From Actinomycetes bacterium (GTDB lineage: Bacteria; Actinomycetota; Acidimicrobiia; Acidimicrobiales; RAAP-2): DNA of 64,000 nucleotides. The position numbers were made by a program, and so were the translations under genes. Of this stretch, positions 22,690 through 33,266 are shown in pieces (the stretch's first letter is position 1; each line of letters opens with the position of its first letter). The notes below the pieces were generated by a model. That model made no database searches and was not told the DNA's origin. It saw nothing but the letters and a program-made list of their open reading frames with translations. The DNA lies in assembly GCA_021848365.1 (NCBI GenBank), contig JAJZUS010000001.1, positions 773,517-837,516 of the forward strand. Direction: 5' to 3'.

Positions 22690-25600
22690 GCGGCCTGCGA
22701 CCACTGCTCGAGCGCTTGGCGGGTCCCGTACGGGACGCCGTCGCGGCGGGATCCCTCGCTCCGAGCGGATTCGCCACGCCACTGGCGGTCGCCGCGCTGG
22801 CGCTCGAAGGGCCCGTCGTGGTGGTCGTGGCGACGACGAGCGACGCTGAGGTCCTGCGTGAGGGCGTCGCCGCCCTGCTCGAGGACGAGGTCGTCCTCGT
22901 TCCCGGTTGGGACACCCATCCGCTCGAGCGCGTGAGCCCCGACGTCGAGGTGATGGCGCAACGGGCGATGGTGCGCCACCGACTTCTGGCGGGGGAACGA
23001 CCCCCCGTCCTGGTGCTGCCGGTCCGCGCCGCGGCCCAGGTGCTGCCGCGGACGTCGCCGGACCCCCGGCGCGTGGAGCGAGGCGCCCAGATCGAGCGCG
23101 ACGAGGTCGTCGGCTGGTTGGCCGAAGTGGGCTATCGGCGCGAGTCGCTCGTCGAACACCGTGGCGAGTTCGCCGTGCGGGGGGGCATCGTGGACGTCTG
23201 GTCCCCCGACCAGGATCAGCCCGCCCGCCTCGACTTCTTCGGCGACGACGTCGAGCGCGTCACCACGTTCGACGTCGCCACCCAGCGATCGCTGGGGGAT
23301 GTCCCCGCGGTCGTCGTCGCCCCGACGCGGGAGTGGCTGCCGGACGCGGCGGACCGCGCTCGGGCGGCGGAGTGGTCGATCTCCGGGCACTGGGGTCGCG
23401 AGGTCGTCGACCGGATCTCGACGGGACACCTCTTCGACGGCATGGAGAGCTGGATGAGCCTCTTCGTCGACGAGCCGCGCACCCTGCTCGACGAGATCGG
23501 CGATACCCGATTGGTGATCGTCGAGCCCGATCGCGTGCGCACGCGCCTCGCCGAGCTGCTCGACGAGGAGCGAGAACTCACCGATGTCGTCGGCGTCACT
23601 TGGCGAGCGGACGGGCCCGTGCCCCTACTCCACGTGGCCGATGCTCGTCTGATGGAGGCGCGCGGGACGGTCCTCGCCGCGAGCAGCGGGGGACTTCTCA
23701 CGTCGGCGCCGCCCGTCCAGGGCGACCCGGGTCGCATCGCGGCCCACCTGCGGGACCTGCCTCGCCCGCACCGGGCGGTCGTCCTGACCACCAACCCGGC
23801 CGCCGTGTCGCGGATGGCCGACCAGTTGCGCGGGGAGGGCCTCGACGTCACGAGCGATCCGGCGCGCCTCCTCGACACGCGCGTGAGCGTCCTCACCAGT
23901 CGGTTGCCGCAGGGCTTCCAGTCCGAGGCACTCGGGGTCACGGTCTGGAGCGAGTCGGACCTCACGGGCCGCCGGACCGTCCACCGGGCCCCCCGTGCCC
24001 GCGCGCGCAACGTCGACGGCTTCTTCGACGACCTCGCCGTCGGCAGTTACGTCGTCCACCGCCACCACGGCGTCGCCCGGTTCTCGGGAACGACGACGCG
24101 CGAGATCAACGGGACGGTGCGCGACTACCTCGTCCTCGAGTTCAAGGACGGCCGCAACTACTGGCCGACCGACCAGATCGACGTCATCACCCCCTACACC
24201 GGAGGCGACGCCCCGGCGCTGTCGCGCATGGGAGGGACCGAGTGGCAGAAGACGCGGGCCAAGGCGCGCGCGGCGGCCTTCCTCGTCGCCCAGGAACTCG
24301 TGGAGCTCTACCGCGAGCGCACGGTCGCGTCGGGTCACGCGTTCTCGCCCGACACCGCGTGGCAGGCCGAGATGGAGTCGCTCTTTCCCTACACGCTCAC
24401 CCCGGACCAGGCGAGGGCGATCTCCGAGGTGAAGGCCGATATGGAGTCCGAGCGCCCGATGGACCGCCTGGTCTGCGCGGACGTCGGCTTCGGCAAGACC
24501 GAGATCGCCTTGCGCGCGATCTTCAAGGCCGTTCAGGATCACCGCCAGGCTGCCTTCCTCGTACCTACGACGCTGCTCGCGAGCCAGCACTACGCCAGCC
24601 TCGTCGAGCGCTTCGCCGGCTTTCCGATCCGTATCGCCCTGCTCAGTCGCTTCGTCGACGACGCCGACGCCGCGGCCACCCTCAAGGGACTGGCCGACGG
24701 GACCGTCGACGTGGTGGTGGGGACTCATCGACTCCTGGGAGCCGAGGTCCGCTTCGCTCGCCTCGGCCTCCTCGTCGTCGACGAGGAGCAGCGCTTCGGG
24801 GTGACCCACAAGGAGGCCATCAAGCAGCGCTCGGTCGGCGTCGACGTGCTCACCCTCTCGGCGAGTCCCATTCCGCGGACCCTCGAGATGGCGCTCACGG
24901 GCATCCGCGACCTGTCGATGGTGACGACGCCCCCGGCCGATCGCCGGCCGATCCTCACACACGTCGGGGAGTTCGACGAGGCCGCGGTGATCGAGGCGAT
25001 CCGACGAGAACTGCTGCGCGAGGGCCAAGTGTTCTACGTGCACAACCGCGTCCACGACATCGACGAGGTGGCGCGTCGGGTCGGGCGTCTGGTGCCGGAC
25101 GCCCGGGTGGCCGTCGCCCACGGGCAGATGGACGAGGGGACGCTCGAGAAGGTCATGGTCGACTTCTGGGAGCACCGTTACGACGTACTGGTCTGCACGA
25201 CGATCGTGGAGTCGGGGATCGACTTGCCGTCCGTGAACACCCTGATCGTCGATCGTGCGGAGCGACTGGGCCTCGGCCAGCTCCACCAGTTGCGTGGTCG
25301 GGTGGGACGATCCGGGCAGCGCGCCTACGCCTACCTCTTCTACGCGGCCGGTCAGAGCCTGTCCGAGACGGCCTACGAGCGCCTGCGAACGATCGGGGAC
25401 AACACGTCGCTCGGCAGTGGCTTCAAGATCGCGATGCGCGACCTCGAGATCCGTGGGGCCGGCAACCTGCTCGGCCACGACCAGTCGGGACCCGTCGCTG
25501 CGGTGGGATACGACCTCTACGTCCAACTGGTCGCCGAGGCCGTCGCCGAGGCCAAGGGCCTCGGCCCCGTCGAGGCGACGCCGGTCACGCTCGACGTACC

Positions 25601-26033
25601 GGGTGCCGCGCACCTGCCCGCCGACTACGTGAGCGCCGACGACGCTCGGCTCGAGGCCTACCGACGGCTGGCCTCGCTCAGCGACGAGGCGGCGCTCACG
25701 GACCTCGCCGACGAGTGGGCCGACCGGTACGGACCCTTGCCGGCGCCGGCCCGGGGCCTGCTCGACCTCGCGGCCCTGCGGCTCGCGTGCCTCGCGCGCG
25801 GCATCACGTCGCTCGTCGTCCAGGCGCCACGTCCGGGACTGCGCACGAAGCCCGTCGCGCGCATCACCCCGGTGACGCTCTCACTGAGCCAGCAGATGCG
25901 ACTTCGCCGCACCTACGGGTCGCGCGCCTACGACGAGGCGACGCACGAGCTGCGCCTCGAGCTCGACCCGTCCCGGGCGAGTGCGGCGAGCCTCGTGGAA
26001 CTGCTGGGGGACCTGCTCCCGGACGCGGCCTGA
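22686..26033 (+). CDS. mfd: Transcription-repair coupling factor
   Basis: ATP-dependent DNA translocase of 1115 residues that removes RNA polymerase stalled at lesions and recruits UvrA. The N-terminal UvrB-like module (about 1-430) has RGGIVDVWSP. The RNA polymerase-interacting domain begins GSYVVHRHHGVARF near 450. RecG-like helicase motifs are present: Walker A ADVGFGKTEIALRA near 600, DEEQRFGVTHKE, LSASPIPRTLEMAL and RGRVGRSGQRAYAYL. The C-terminal TRCF domain ends at residue 1115. Length and order are typical. A long open frame in phase +2 across this gene is a GC-bias shadow. Confidence 0.98.
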   Translation: MSGLRPLLERLAGPVRDAVAAGSLAPSGFATPLAVAALALEGPVVVVVATTSDAEVLREGVAALLEDEVVLVPGWDTHPLERVSPDVEVMAQRAMVRHRLLAGERPPVLVLPVRAAAQVLPRTSPDPRRVERGAQIERDEVVGWLAEVGYRRESLVEHRGEFAVRGGIVDVWSPDQDQPARLDFFGDDVERVTTFDVATQRSLGDVPAVVVAPTREWLPDAADRARAAEWSISGHWGREVVDRISTGHLFDGMESWMSLFVDEPRTLLDEIGDTRLVIVEPDRVRTRLAELLDEERELTDVVGVTWRADGPVPLLHVADARLMEARGTVLAASSGGLLTSAPPVQGDPGRIAAHLRDLPRPHRAVVLTTNPAAVSRMADQLRGEGLDVTSDPARLLDTRVSVLTSRLPQGFQSEALGVTVWSESDLTGRRTVHRAPRARARNVDGFFDDLAVGSYVVHRHHGVARFSGTTTREINGTVRDYLVLEFKDGRNYWPTDQIDVITPYTGGDAPALSRMGGTEWQKTRAKARAAAFLVAQELVELYRERTVASGHAFSPDTAWQAEMESLFPYTLTPDQARAISEVKADMESERPMDRLVCADVGFGKTEIALRAIFKAVQDHRQAAFLVPTTLLASQHYASLVERFAGFPIRIALLSRFVDDADAAATLKGLADGTVDVVVGTHRLLGAEVRFARLGLLVVDEEQRFGVTHKEAIKQRSVGVDVLTLSASPIPRTLEMALTGIRDLSMVTTPPADRRPILTHVGEFDEAAVIEAIRRELLREGQVFYVHNRVHDIDEVARRVGRLVPDARVAVAHGQMDEGTLEKVMVDFWEHRYDVLVCTTIVESGIDLPSVNTLIVDRAERLGLGQLHQLRGRVGRSGQRAYAYLFYAAGQSLSETAYERLRTIGDNTSLGSGFKIAMRDLEIRGAGNLLGHDQSGPVAAVGYDLYVQLVAEAVAEAKGLGPVEATPVTLDVPGAAHLPADYVSADDARLEAYRRLASLSDEAALTDLADEWADRYGPLPAPARGLLDLAALRLACLARGITSLVVQAPRPGLRTKPVARITPVTLSLSQQMRLRRTYGSRAYDEATHELRLELDPSRASAASLVELLGDLLPDAA

Positions 26034-26041
26034 GCCTTCGG

Positions 26042-26047
26042 TAGCAT
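26042..26047 (+). promoter_or_regulatory. -10-like box of the 26054 gene
   Basis: TAGCAT, then GGCGCC (6 nt) and GTG 26054. The same spacer sequence GGCGCC follows the prs box. Confidence 0.5.
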
Positions 26048-26053
26048 GGCGCC

Positions 26054-27136
26054 GTGCGTCGTGTCTCCCTCGCCCTCATCCTCGCCCTCGTCCTGGCCGT
26101 GGTGCTCGGCCGGGTCTCGGTCTCGCACGCGCTGGAGGTGTCGGGTAGCCGGGTCTCCCAGGGCGAGGTCGCGGCCGAACTCGCCGCCATCCAGGCCTCG
26201 CCCGTCCTGCAGTGCTACTTGACGGCCGCCTCGCCCGCGAGCTACGGGGTGGGCGCGGGCAGCGGGACGATGGCGGCCTCGGGGGCCGCCGCGTGGCTGA
26301 ACATGCGCGTCCAGGGGCTCGCGATCGAGCGCTACGTGGCGACGACCCTGCACCACACCCCGAGTGGCAACCTCGCCTCGGCACAGACCTCGCTCGAGCA
26401 GGAGCTCACGCAGGCCGCCCAGGCCAATCACCTCTCCTGCCCCGGTAGCGCCTCCCAGGCCCTCGCCGCGATGCCGTCCGCGATGCGCTCCTTCGAGCTG
26501 CAGTCCCAGGCGTCGTCGCTCTACCTGATCTCCAAGCTCAACTCGACGATCCCGCTCACGACGGCGTCGCTCCAGGCGTACTACGCGAGCCATCGATCGA
26601 GTTACGACACCCTGTGCATCTCGGTCGCCCTCGTGAACCCGTCGCAGGTGAACGCCTTTCACGCCTCCCAGGCCGCCGGGCTCTCGGTCGCCCAGTTGGC
26701 GAAGAAGTACTCCCTCGATCCTTCGGGGGCGAAGGGTGGGGCGTACGGCTGCTACTCGCCGACCTCGACCTCCTACGGGAGCGTGCGGGCCGACGTCGCC
26801 AACCTGGCGCTCGACACCTTCCCCACGACGCCCGGACAGGTGAACCTGGGCGGGTCGATCTACGCCCTCTACGTCGCCGTGACCCAGCGATCGACCACGC
26901 CTTTCGCGACGGCCGAGCCCGCGGTCCTCAACGACGTGCGAACCTACAACGCCAGCGCGGCCTCGACGGTGCGCGACGGCATCCTCTACCGCGCCGCGGT
27001 GACGGTCGACCCCGCCTTCGGGCGCTGGGGACTGGCCAGCACCGGCCCGGTCGTCGGTAGTGCCGCCCTACCCTCCGTCGGCGACGTCACGAGCGCCACG
27101 ACCCTGAGCACGGCGGGCTCGCTCTCGTACCGGTGA
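26054..27136 (+). CDS. Exported peptidyl-prolyl isomerase-like protein (parvulin/SurA type)
   Basis: Protein of 360 residues with an N-terminal hydrophobic signal (about 5-24) but no lipobox Cys. A helical N-terminal region with SRVSQGEVAAELAAI resembles SurA-type chaperone segments. A parvulin-like domain lies at about 185-290, including AKKYSLDPSGAKGGAYGCY, close to the usual FSxDxxSxxxGGxLG. It stands between mfd and mazG, where actinobacteria often have an exported protein of this type. It probably folds secreted proteins outside the membrane. Isomerase activity is not certain because the domain is divergent. Confidence 0.75.
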   Translation: MRRVSLALILALVLAVVLGRVSVSHALEVSGSRVSQGEVAAELAAIQASPVLQCYLTAASPASYGVGAGSGTMAASGAAAWLNMRVQGLAIERYVATTLHHTPSGNLASAQTSLEQELTQAAQANHLSCPGSASQALAAMPSAMRSFELQSQASSLYLISKLNSTIPLTTASLQAYYASHRSSYDTLCISVALVNPSQVNAFHASQAAGLSVAQLAKKYSLDPSGAKGGAYGCYSPTSTSYGSVRADVANLALDTFPTTPGQVNLGGSIYALYVAVTQRSTTPFATAEPAVLNDVRTYNASAASTVRDGILYRAAVTVDPAFGRWGLASTGPVVGSAALPSVGDVTSATTLSTAGSLSYR

Positions 27137-28479
27137 TCCGGCCCACCGTCCGCGTCGTGGGGCTCGGCCCCGCCGGGGCGGAGTTGATGACCCAGCGCGC
27201 GAGCGCGCTGCTCGCGAACGCCCCGGTCGCACGCTTACGGACGAGCCGTCACCCGGCGGCGGATTCGTTCGCGAGCGTCGGGAGCTACGACGACCTCTAC
27301 GAGAGCGCGGAGAGCTTCGACGACCTCTATCGATCGATCGTCGACGACCTGGTGAGGCTGGCCTCGACGTCGGCGACCGGGGAGGTCGTCTACGCGGTGC
27401 CCGGGTCGCCCCTCGTCGCCGAGCGGACCGTCGAGCTCCTGCGCGAGCGCGACGTGACGGTCGTCGTGGAGCCGGCCGTCTCGGTCATCGACGTCGCCTG
27501 CGCCGCGTTGGGCCGTGATCCGATGACGGTCGGGCTGCGCGTGGTGGACGCCCTCGGGCCCGCCGACGCCCTGACGGGACCGGGCCCCCTACTCGTCCTC
27601 CAGACGTACCGTCCGGAGATCCTGGCCGACGTGGCCGATCGCCTCGACCCCGCGACGACGGTCACCCTCCTGCACCACCTGGGCCTCGCCGACGCGGTCG
27701 TCGAGACGCGCGCCGCCCGTGACCTCCACGCCTTCCCCGCCGACCACCTGACGTCGCTGTGGATCGACGAGACGCGCGACGTGGGCGTCGCCGCCCGGGA
27801 GATCGTCGACCTCATGCGGACGCTGCGTCGCGAGTGCCCGTGGGACGTGGAGCAGACCCACGACTCACTGCTCCGTCATCTCGTGGAGGAGTCCTACGAG
27901 GCCCTCGACGCCCTCGAGACGCTCGTCCGCGAGGAGCCCACCCCCGACGCGGCGACCATCGCCCACGTCGAAGAGGAGTTGGGCGACCTCCTCCTCCAGG
28001 TGATCTTCCACGCGGAGCTCGGTGACGAGATGGGTCGCTTCGACTTGCGCTCGATCATCGAGGCGCAGCGGGCCAAGCTGATCGGTCGCCACCCCCACGT
28101 CTTCGCCGGCGTCCGGGTCGAGGGCGCCGAGGAGGTGGCCGCTCGCTGGGAGGTCCTCAAGCAGGCCGAGAAGGGGCGTCGCTCGGCGACCGAGGGCGTG
28201 CCACTGCAGCTGCCGGGACTGACGCTCTACGCGAAGTTCCTTCGTCACGCTCGCTCGCTCGGCGCCGTCGACCTCGACCTCGATCGCGCTCTCGCCGAGG
28301 CGCGCGGAGCCCTCGACGAGATCGGCTCGGACCGGGGTGACGGCGACGGCGCATGGTCGCGACTGGCCGACGGCCTCGCTCGGGCGGCGGCCCTCGCCGA
28401 CGTGGACCTCGAGGGGGCCGTTCGCGCGCGAGCGCTCGCCCTGAAGGCGGCGATCGAGGACGTCGAGCGGGTCCGCTGA
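27133..28479 (+). CDS. mazG: Nucleoside triphosphate pyrophosphohydrolase with N-terminal tetrapyrrole-methylase-like domain
   Basis: Protein of 448 residues. Residues about 5-215 form a TP-methylase-like domain (VRVVGLGPAGAELMT, VVYAVPGSPLVAERTV). Residues about 225-430 are MazG, with LRRECPWDVEQTH, EESYEALDAL, EEELGDLLLQVIFHAEL and KLIGRHPHVF. The same two-domain order is found in Firmicutes YabN. The MazG part hydrolyses (d)NTPs to NMPs and PPi, probably for pool cleaning. Codon 35 is TTA (27235-27237), a very rare leucine codon at this GC content. GTG 27133 overlaps the previous stop. Confidence 0.93.
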   Translation: MIRPTVRVVGLGPAGAELMTQRASALLANAPVARLRTSRHPAADSFASVGSYDDLYESAESFDDLYRSIVDDLVRLASTSATGEVVYAVPGSPLVAERTVELLRERDVTVVVEPAVSVIDVACAALGRDPMTVGLRVVDALGPADALTGPGPLLVLQTYRPEILADVADRLDPATTVTLLHHLGLADAVVETRAARDLHAFPADHLTSLWIDETRDVGVAAREIVDLMRTLRRECPWDVEQTHDSLLRHLVEESYEALDALETLVREEPTPDAATIAHVEEELGDLLLQVIFHAELGDEMGRFDLRSIIEAQRAKLIGRHPHVFAGVRVEGAEEVAARWEVLKQAEKGRRSATEGVPLQLPGLTLYAKFLRHARSLGAVDLDLDRALAEARGALDEIGSDRGDGDGAWSRLADGLARAAALADVDLEGAVRARALALKAAIEDVERVR

Positions 28480-30261
<1,782 letters not shown>

Positions 30262-30265
<4 letters not shown>

Positions 30266-31692
30266 GTCCCCGCCACGAGCCCTCCACGGAGGACCGGTCT
30301 CGCGTCGAGGCGGCCGTCGGGCGCCCCCTCGAGGGCGACTTCTGGGTCGTCGCGCGACGGCGCGACGGGACGCCGATGGTGATCGAGAACGCCCCCTTCC
30401 TGCGGGACGGAACGCCGATGCCCACCCTCTACTGGCTGGTCGACCGCGCCCTCGTCGAGGACGTGAGCCGCCTCGAGGGGGGTGGGGGCGTGCACCGCTT
30501 CGAGGAGCTGGTGGACCCGGACGCCCTCGAGCGAACCCACCGCCTCTACGCCCGGCGACGCGACGAGCGCGGCGGACGGCGCCCCGGGCCAGTTCCCACG
30601 GGTGGCGTGGGCGGGACGCGGCGGGGGGTCAAGTGCCTTCACGCGCACCTGGCCAACTTCCTCGTGGGCGCCGACGACCCGGTGGGCGCCCTGGTGGCCC
30701 GGCGGGTCGCCGTCCCGCCGTGGACGACGGGCGAGGTCGACGACACGGTGGCGGTGATCGACTGCGGGTCGAACTCGACGCGTCTGCTCGTCGACGCGCG
30801 TGGCCGTGAGCCCCGACGCGAGATGCACATCACCCGACTCGGCGAGGGCGTCGACGCGCGGGGTCGGCTGGCGCCCGAGGCCCTCGCGAGGGTGGCCCGG
30901 GTCCTCGACGACTACGCGGACCTCGCGCGCCGAGCGGGGGTCGATCGGGGGCTGGTCGTGGCGACGGCCGCGGTTCGCGACGCGGCGAACCGCGAGGAGT
31001 TCCTCGAGGACGCGGCCCTGCGCACCGGCTTCGACGTCCGCGTCATCAGTGGTCGAGACGAGGCGGCCCTCAGCTACGCGGGAGCCACCGCCGATCTAGC
31101 GGACGATCCGCGCCCGACGGTGATCGTGGACGTCGGCGGCGGGAGCACCGAGATCGCCGCACGCCTGGGCGGACGGCTCATCGGCCACTCGATGCAGTTG
31201 GGCTGCGTTCGCGTGACCGAGCGAGCCCTCGGCTCGTCGCCCACCGGCGAGAGCCGCGACCGCGCCAACGCCATGATCGCTCGCGAGATCGAGGCCGCGA
31301 TGGTGGCCCTACCCGAGCTCGCGGCGCACGCCGGGCCCCTCCGTGTGGTCGGGCTCGCGGGCACGGTCGCCACCCTGGCCCAACTCGACGCCGGACTCGC
31401 CGTCTACGATCGCGCGGCCATCCACCACCGGATCCTCACTCGCGACACGGTGCGCGCGTGGGCGGATCGACTCGCCGCGCTGGCCCCGTCCGAGCGGCTC
31501 GCGCTCGCGGGCATGGTGCCGGGACGCGAGGACGTCCTCGTCGCCGGGCTCCTCGTGCTCGACGCGGTCCTCGAGCGGCTGGGGGTGACCGAGGTGGTCG
31601 CTTCGGAGGCCGACATCCTCGACGGAACGGTCGCGTGGCTGCGCGGGGTCCACCAGCCTGACACGATGGAGGTCGTGGGAGGCGACTCGTGA
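30262..31692 (+). CDS. DUF501 domain fused to Ppx/GppA exopolyphosphatase
   Basis: Single protein of 476 residues. Residues 1-155 are DUF501: RPLEGDFWVVARR near 21-33, PTLYWLVDR near 54-62, and the hallmark GVKCLHAHLANFLVG near 122-136. Residues about 163-470 are Ppx/GppA: VAVIDCGSNSTRLL, TAAVRDAANREEF, VDVGGGSTEI, and GLAGTVATLAQL. It hydrolyses polyphosphate or pppGpp. In M. tuberculosis the two parts are separate adjacent genes (Rv1025, Rv1026). There is no stop or start between them here. The TTG start overlaps the divIC stop by 4 nt. The Ppx part lacks the C-terminal HD domain found in longer forms. Confidence 0.9.
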
Positions 31693-32312
31693 GTGCGCGC
31701 GGCGTGGGCTACGTCCCGGTGACCCTGCACGGCCGTCGCGTGATCCTGCGCACCTTGGCGGAGGAGGACTACGAGGGGTGGCTCGACGTCCGCGTCCGGT
31801 GTCACGACTGGCTCGTGAAGTGGGAGCCGCGGCCGGCCAACGCGGGCTACCTGCCCGAGGACCGTCGCAGCTTCGCGGCGCGATGCGCCATCCGTGAGCG
31901 CGAGCGCCAGATCGGGTCCGGCTACGGATTCGGGATCTTCTACGACGGGCGATTCGTGGGCGAGCTCACGCTGTCGTCCATCCAACGAGGCCCCCTCCAG
32001 TCGGCCTTCATCGGCTACTGGATCGACGAGGCCGTCGCCGGCCGCGGGCTCATGCCCGAGTCGGTCGTGGTGACCCTGCAGTACGCGTTCGAGACGCTGC
32101 GGCTCCACCGCGTCGAGATCAACATCATCCCTCGCAACCACGCCTCGCGTCGGGTGGTGGAGAAGCTCGGGCTGCGCTTCGAGGGTGTCGCCGAACGGTA
32201 TCTCGAGATCGACGGGGCGTGGGAGGACCACGCTCGCTACGCGATCACCGCGGAGGAGTGGTCCGACCGGGCCCCGGAACTCGTCGCCGGCTGGCTGCTG
32301 CCCCGCGACTGA
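31689..32312 (+). CDS. GNAT acetyltransferase, RimJ/RimL-like
   Basis: N-acetyltransferase of 207 residues that uses acetyl-CoA. VTLHGRRVILRTLAEEDYEGW at the N-terminus, GYWIDEAVAGRGLMPESV with the acetyl-CoA loop, and ALQ-type helix followed by HRVEINIIPRNHASRRVVEKLGLRFEG are typical of RimJ, which acetylates the N-terminus of ribosomal protein S5 in E. coli. Substrate here is not proven. GTG 31689 overlaps the stop of the DUF501-Ppx gene (GTGA), so the gene closes the eno-divIC operon. Confidence 0.92.
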   Translation: MSARGVGYVPVTLHGRRVILRTLAEEDYEGWLDVRVRCHDWLVKWEPRPANAGYLPEDRRSFAARCAIRERERQIGSGYGFGIFYDGRFVGELTLSSIQRGPLQSAFIGYWIDEAVAGRGLMPESVVVTLQYAFETLRLHRVEINIIPRNHASRRVVEKLGLRFEGVAERYLEIDGAWEDHARYAITAEEWSDRAPELVAGWLLPRD

Positions 32313-33266
32313 TCAGACGGCGACGAACTCGCGTCCGCGTAGTTCGTCGAGCCCCGCGACGCGCAGCCGTCCGCCGAGCGTGGCGGCCAGACCGGCGCCG
32401 GCGACGGCGTCGTCGCGCGAGAGCACGAGCAGATCCTCGCTCGCGCCTCGGGCGAGGACCGCGCCAACGACGCGGTGGGTGCGCGCCGCCTCGCGTACGG
32501 CCACGACGTCGGTGCGCGGAACGAGGGCGACGACGGGATTCTCCACCCGGGAGCGACCGATGGTACGCAGGTCGACGATCATGGCGCGGGTGCCGGATCC
32601 CAGGTTGACCGACGAGCCCGCCACGTCGGTCCAGGTGACCGGGAAGGGCTCGATCGAGAGCCCCAACTCGCGCGCGAGGTAGAGGAACTCGGCGTCGAAG
32701 GCGAATCCGTCGATGCGTGCGAGCAGGGCGATCGCGCGGGCGGCACCGAGCCGGTAGGCCTTGGCGCCGCACTGGGTGTCGCCCAGGGCCACACCGCTGT
32801 AGTGACGCACGACACGGTTGAAGACGCGTCCGGCGACGGTGCGCGTGGGGTGGCGGTACCGGACGTGGCCGTCGAGGGCGCGCGATCCCGGGACGAGGTC
32901 GGCACGATCGAGGGCGGCGGCCATCGCGGGGAAGTGGTGGGGATCGATCGCCATGTCGGCGTCGGCGACGATGAGCCGCGCTCCGCGGGCGACGGCGATC
33001 CCCGTGCGCACCGCGGCGCCCTTGCCGCGGTTGTGGTCGTGGCGCACGACGAGATGAGGGGTCACCTCGGCGAAGACCTCGGCGGCCACCACGCCCGTGC
33101 GATCGCTCGACCCGTCATCGACGACGATGACCTCGACTACGGCGTCCCACTCGGCGAGGACGGGAGCCAGGCGGGCGTAGCCCGCGGCCAGGCGTCCGGC
33201 CTCGTTGAAGGCGGGAACGACCAGGGTGACGTCGGGCGGGGCCGCGGGATCAGGGACGGGCGGCAC
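32313..33266 (-). CDS. Family 2 glycosyltransferase, polyprenol-phosphate sugar synthase-like
   Basis: GT-A enzyme of 317 residues, similar to dolichol/polyprenol-phosphate mannosyl- or glucosyltransferases. Seen are VTLVVPAFNEAGRL, VIVVDDGSSDRTG, NRGKGAAVRTGI, the metal-binding VADADMAID and GDTQCGAKAYRLGAA. There is no transmembrane domain. It would load a sugar on a lipid carrier at the inner face of the membrane. An extra C-terminal stretch of about 80 residues (after residue 235) has no match I know. GTG 33266 is 17 nt inside the upstream NlpC/P60 gene, so translation is likely coupled. Confidence 0.87.
   Translation of the reverse strand: MPPVPDPAAPPDVTLVVPAFNEAGRLAAGYARLAPVLAEWDAVVEVIVVDDGSSDRTGVVAAEVFAEVTPHLVVRHDHNRGKGAAVRTGIAVARGARLIVADADMAIDPHHFPAMAAALDRADLVPGSRALDGHVRYRHPTRTVAGRVFNRVVRHYSGVALGDTQCGAKAYRLGAARAIALLARIDGFAFDAEFLYLARELGLSIEPFPVTWTDVAGSSVNLGSGTRAMIVDLRTIGRSRVENPVVALVPRTDVVAVREAARTHRVVGAVLARGASEDLLVLSRDDAVAGAGLAATLGGRLRVAGLDELRGREFVAV

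Noticed and set aside
23625-25613. 662-residue frame antisense to mfd
   Set aside because: Shadow of mfd; Arg/Asp/Val-rich with no domain signal.
22907-26044. A 1045-residue open frame overlapping mfd in another phase
   Set aside because: Arg/Gly/Pro-rich composition without motifs; it exists because high GC removes stop codons. mfd itself shows all helicase motifs.
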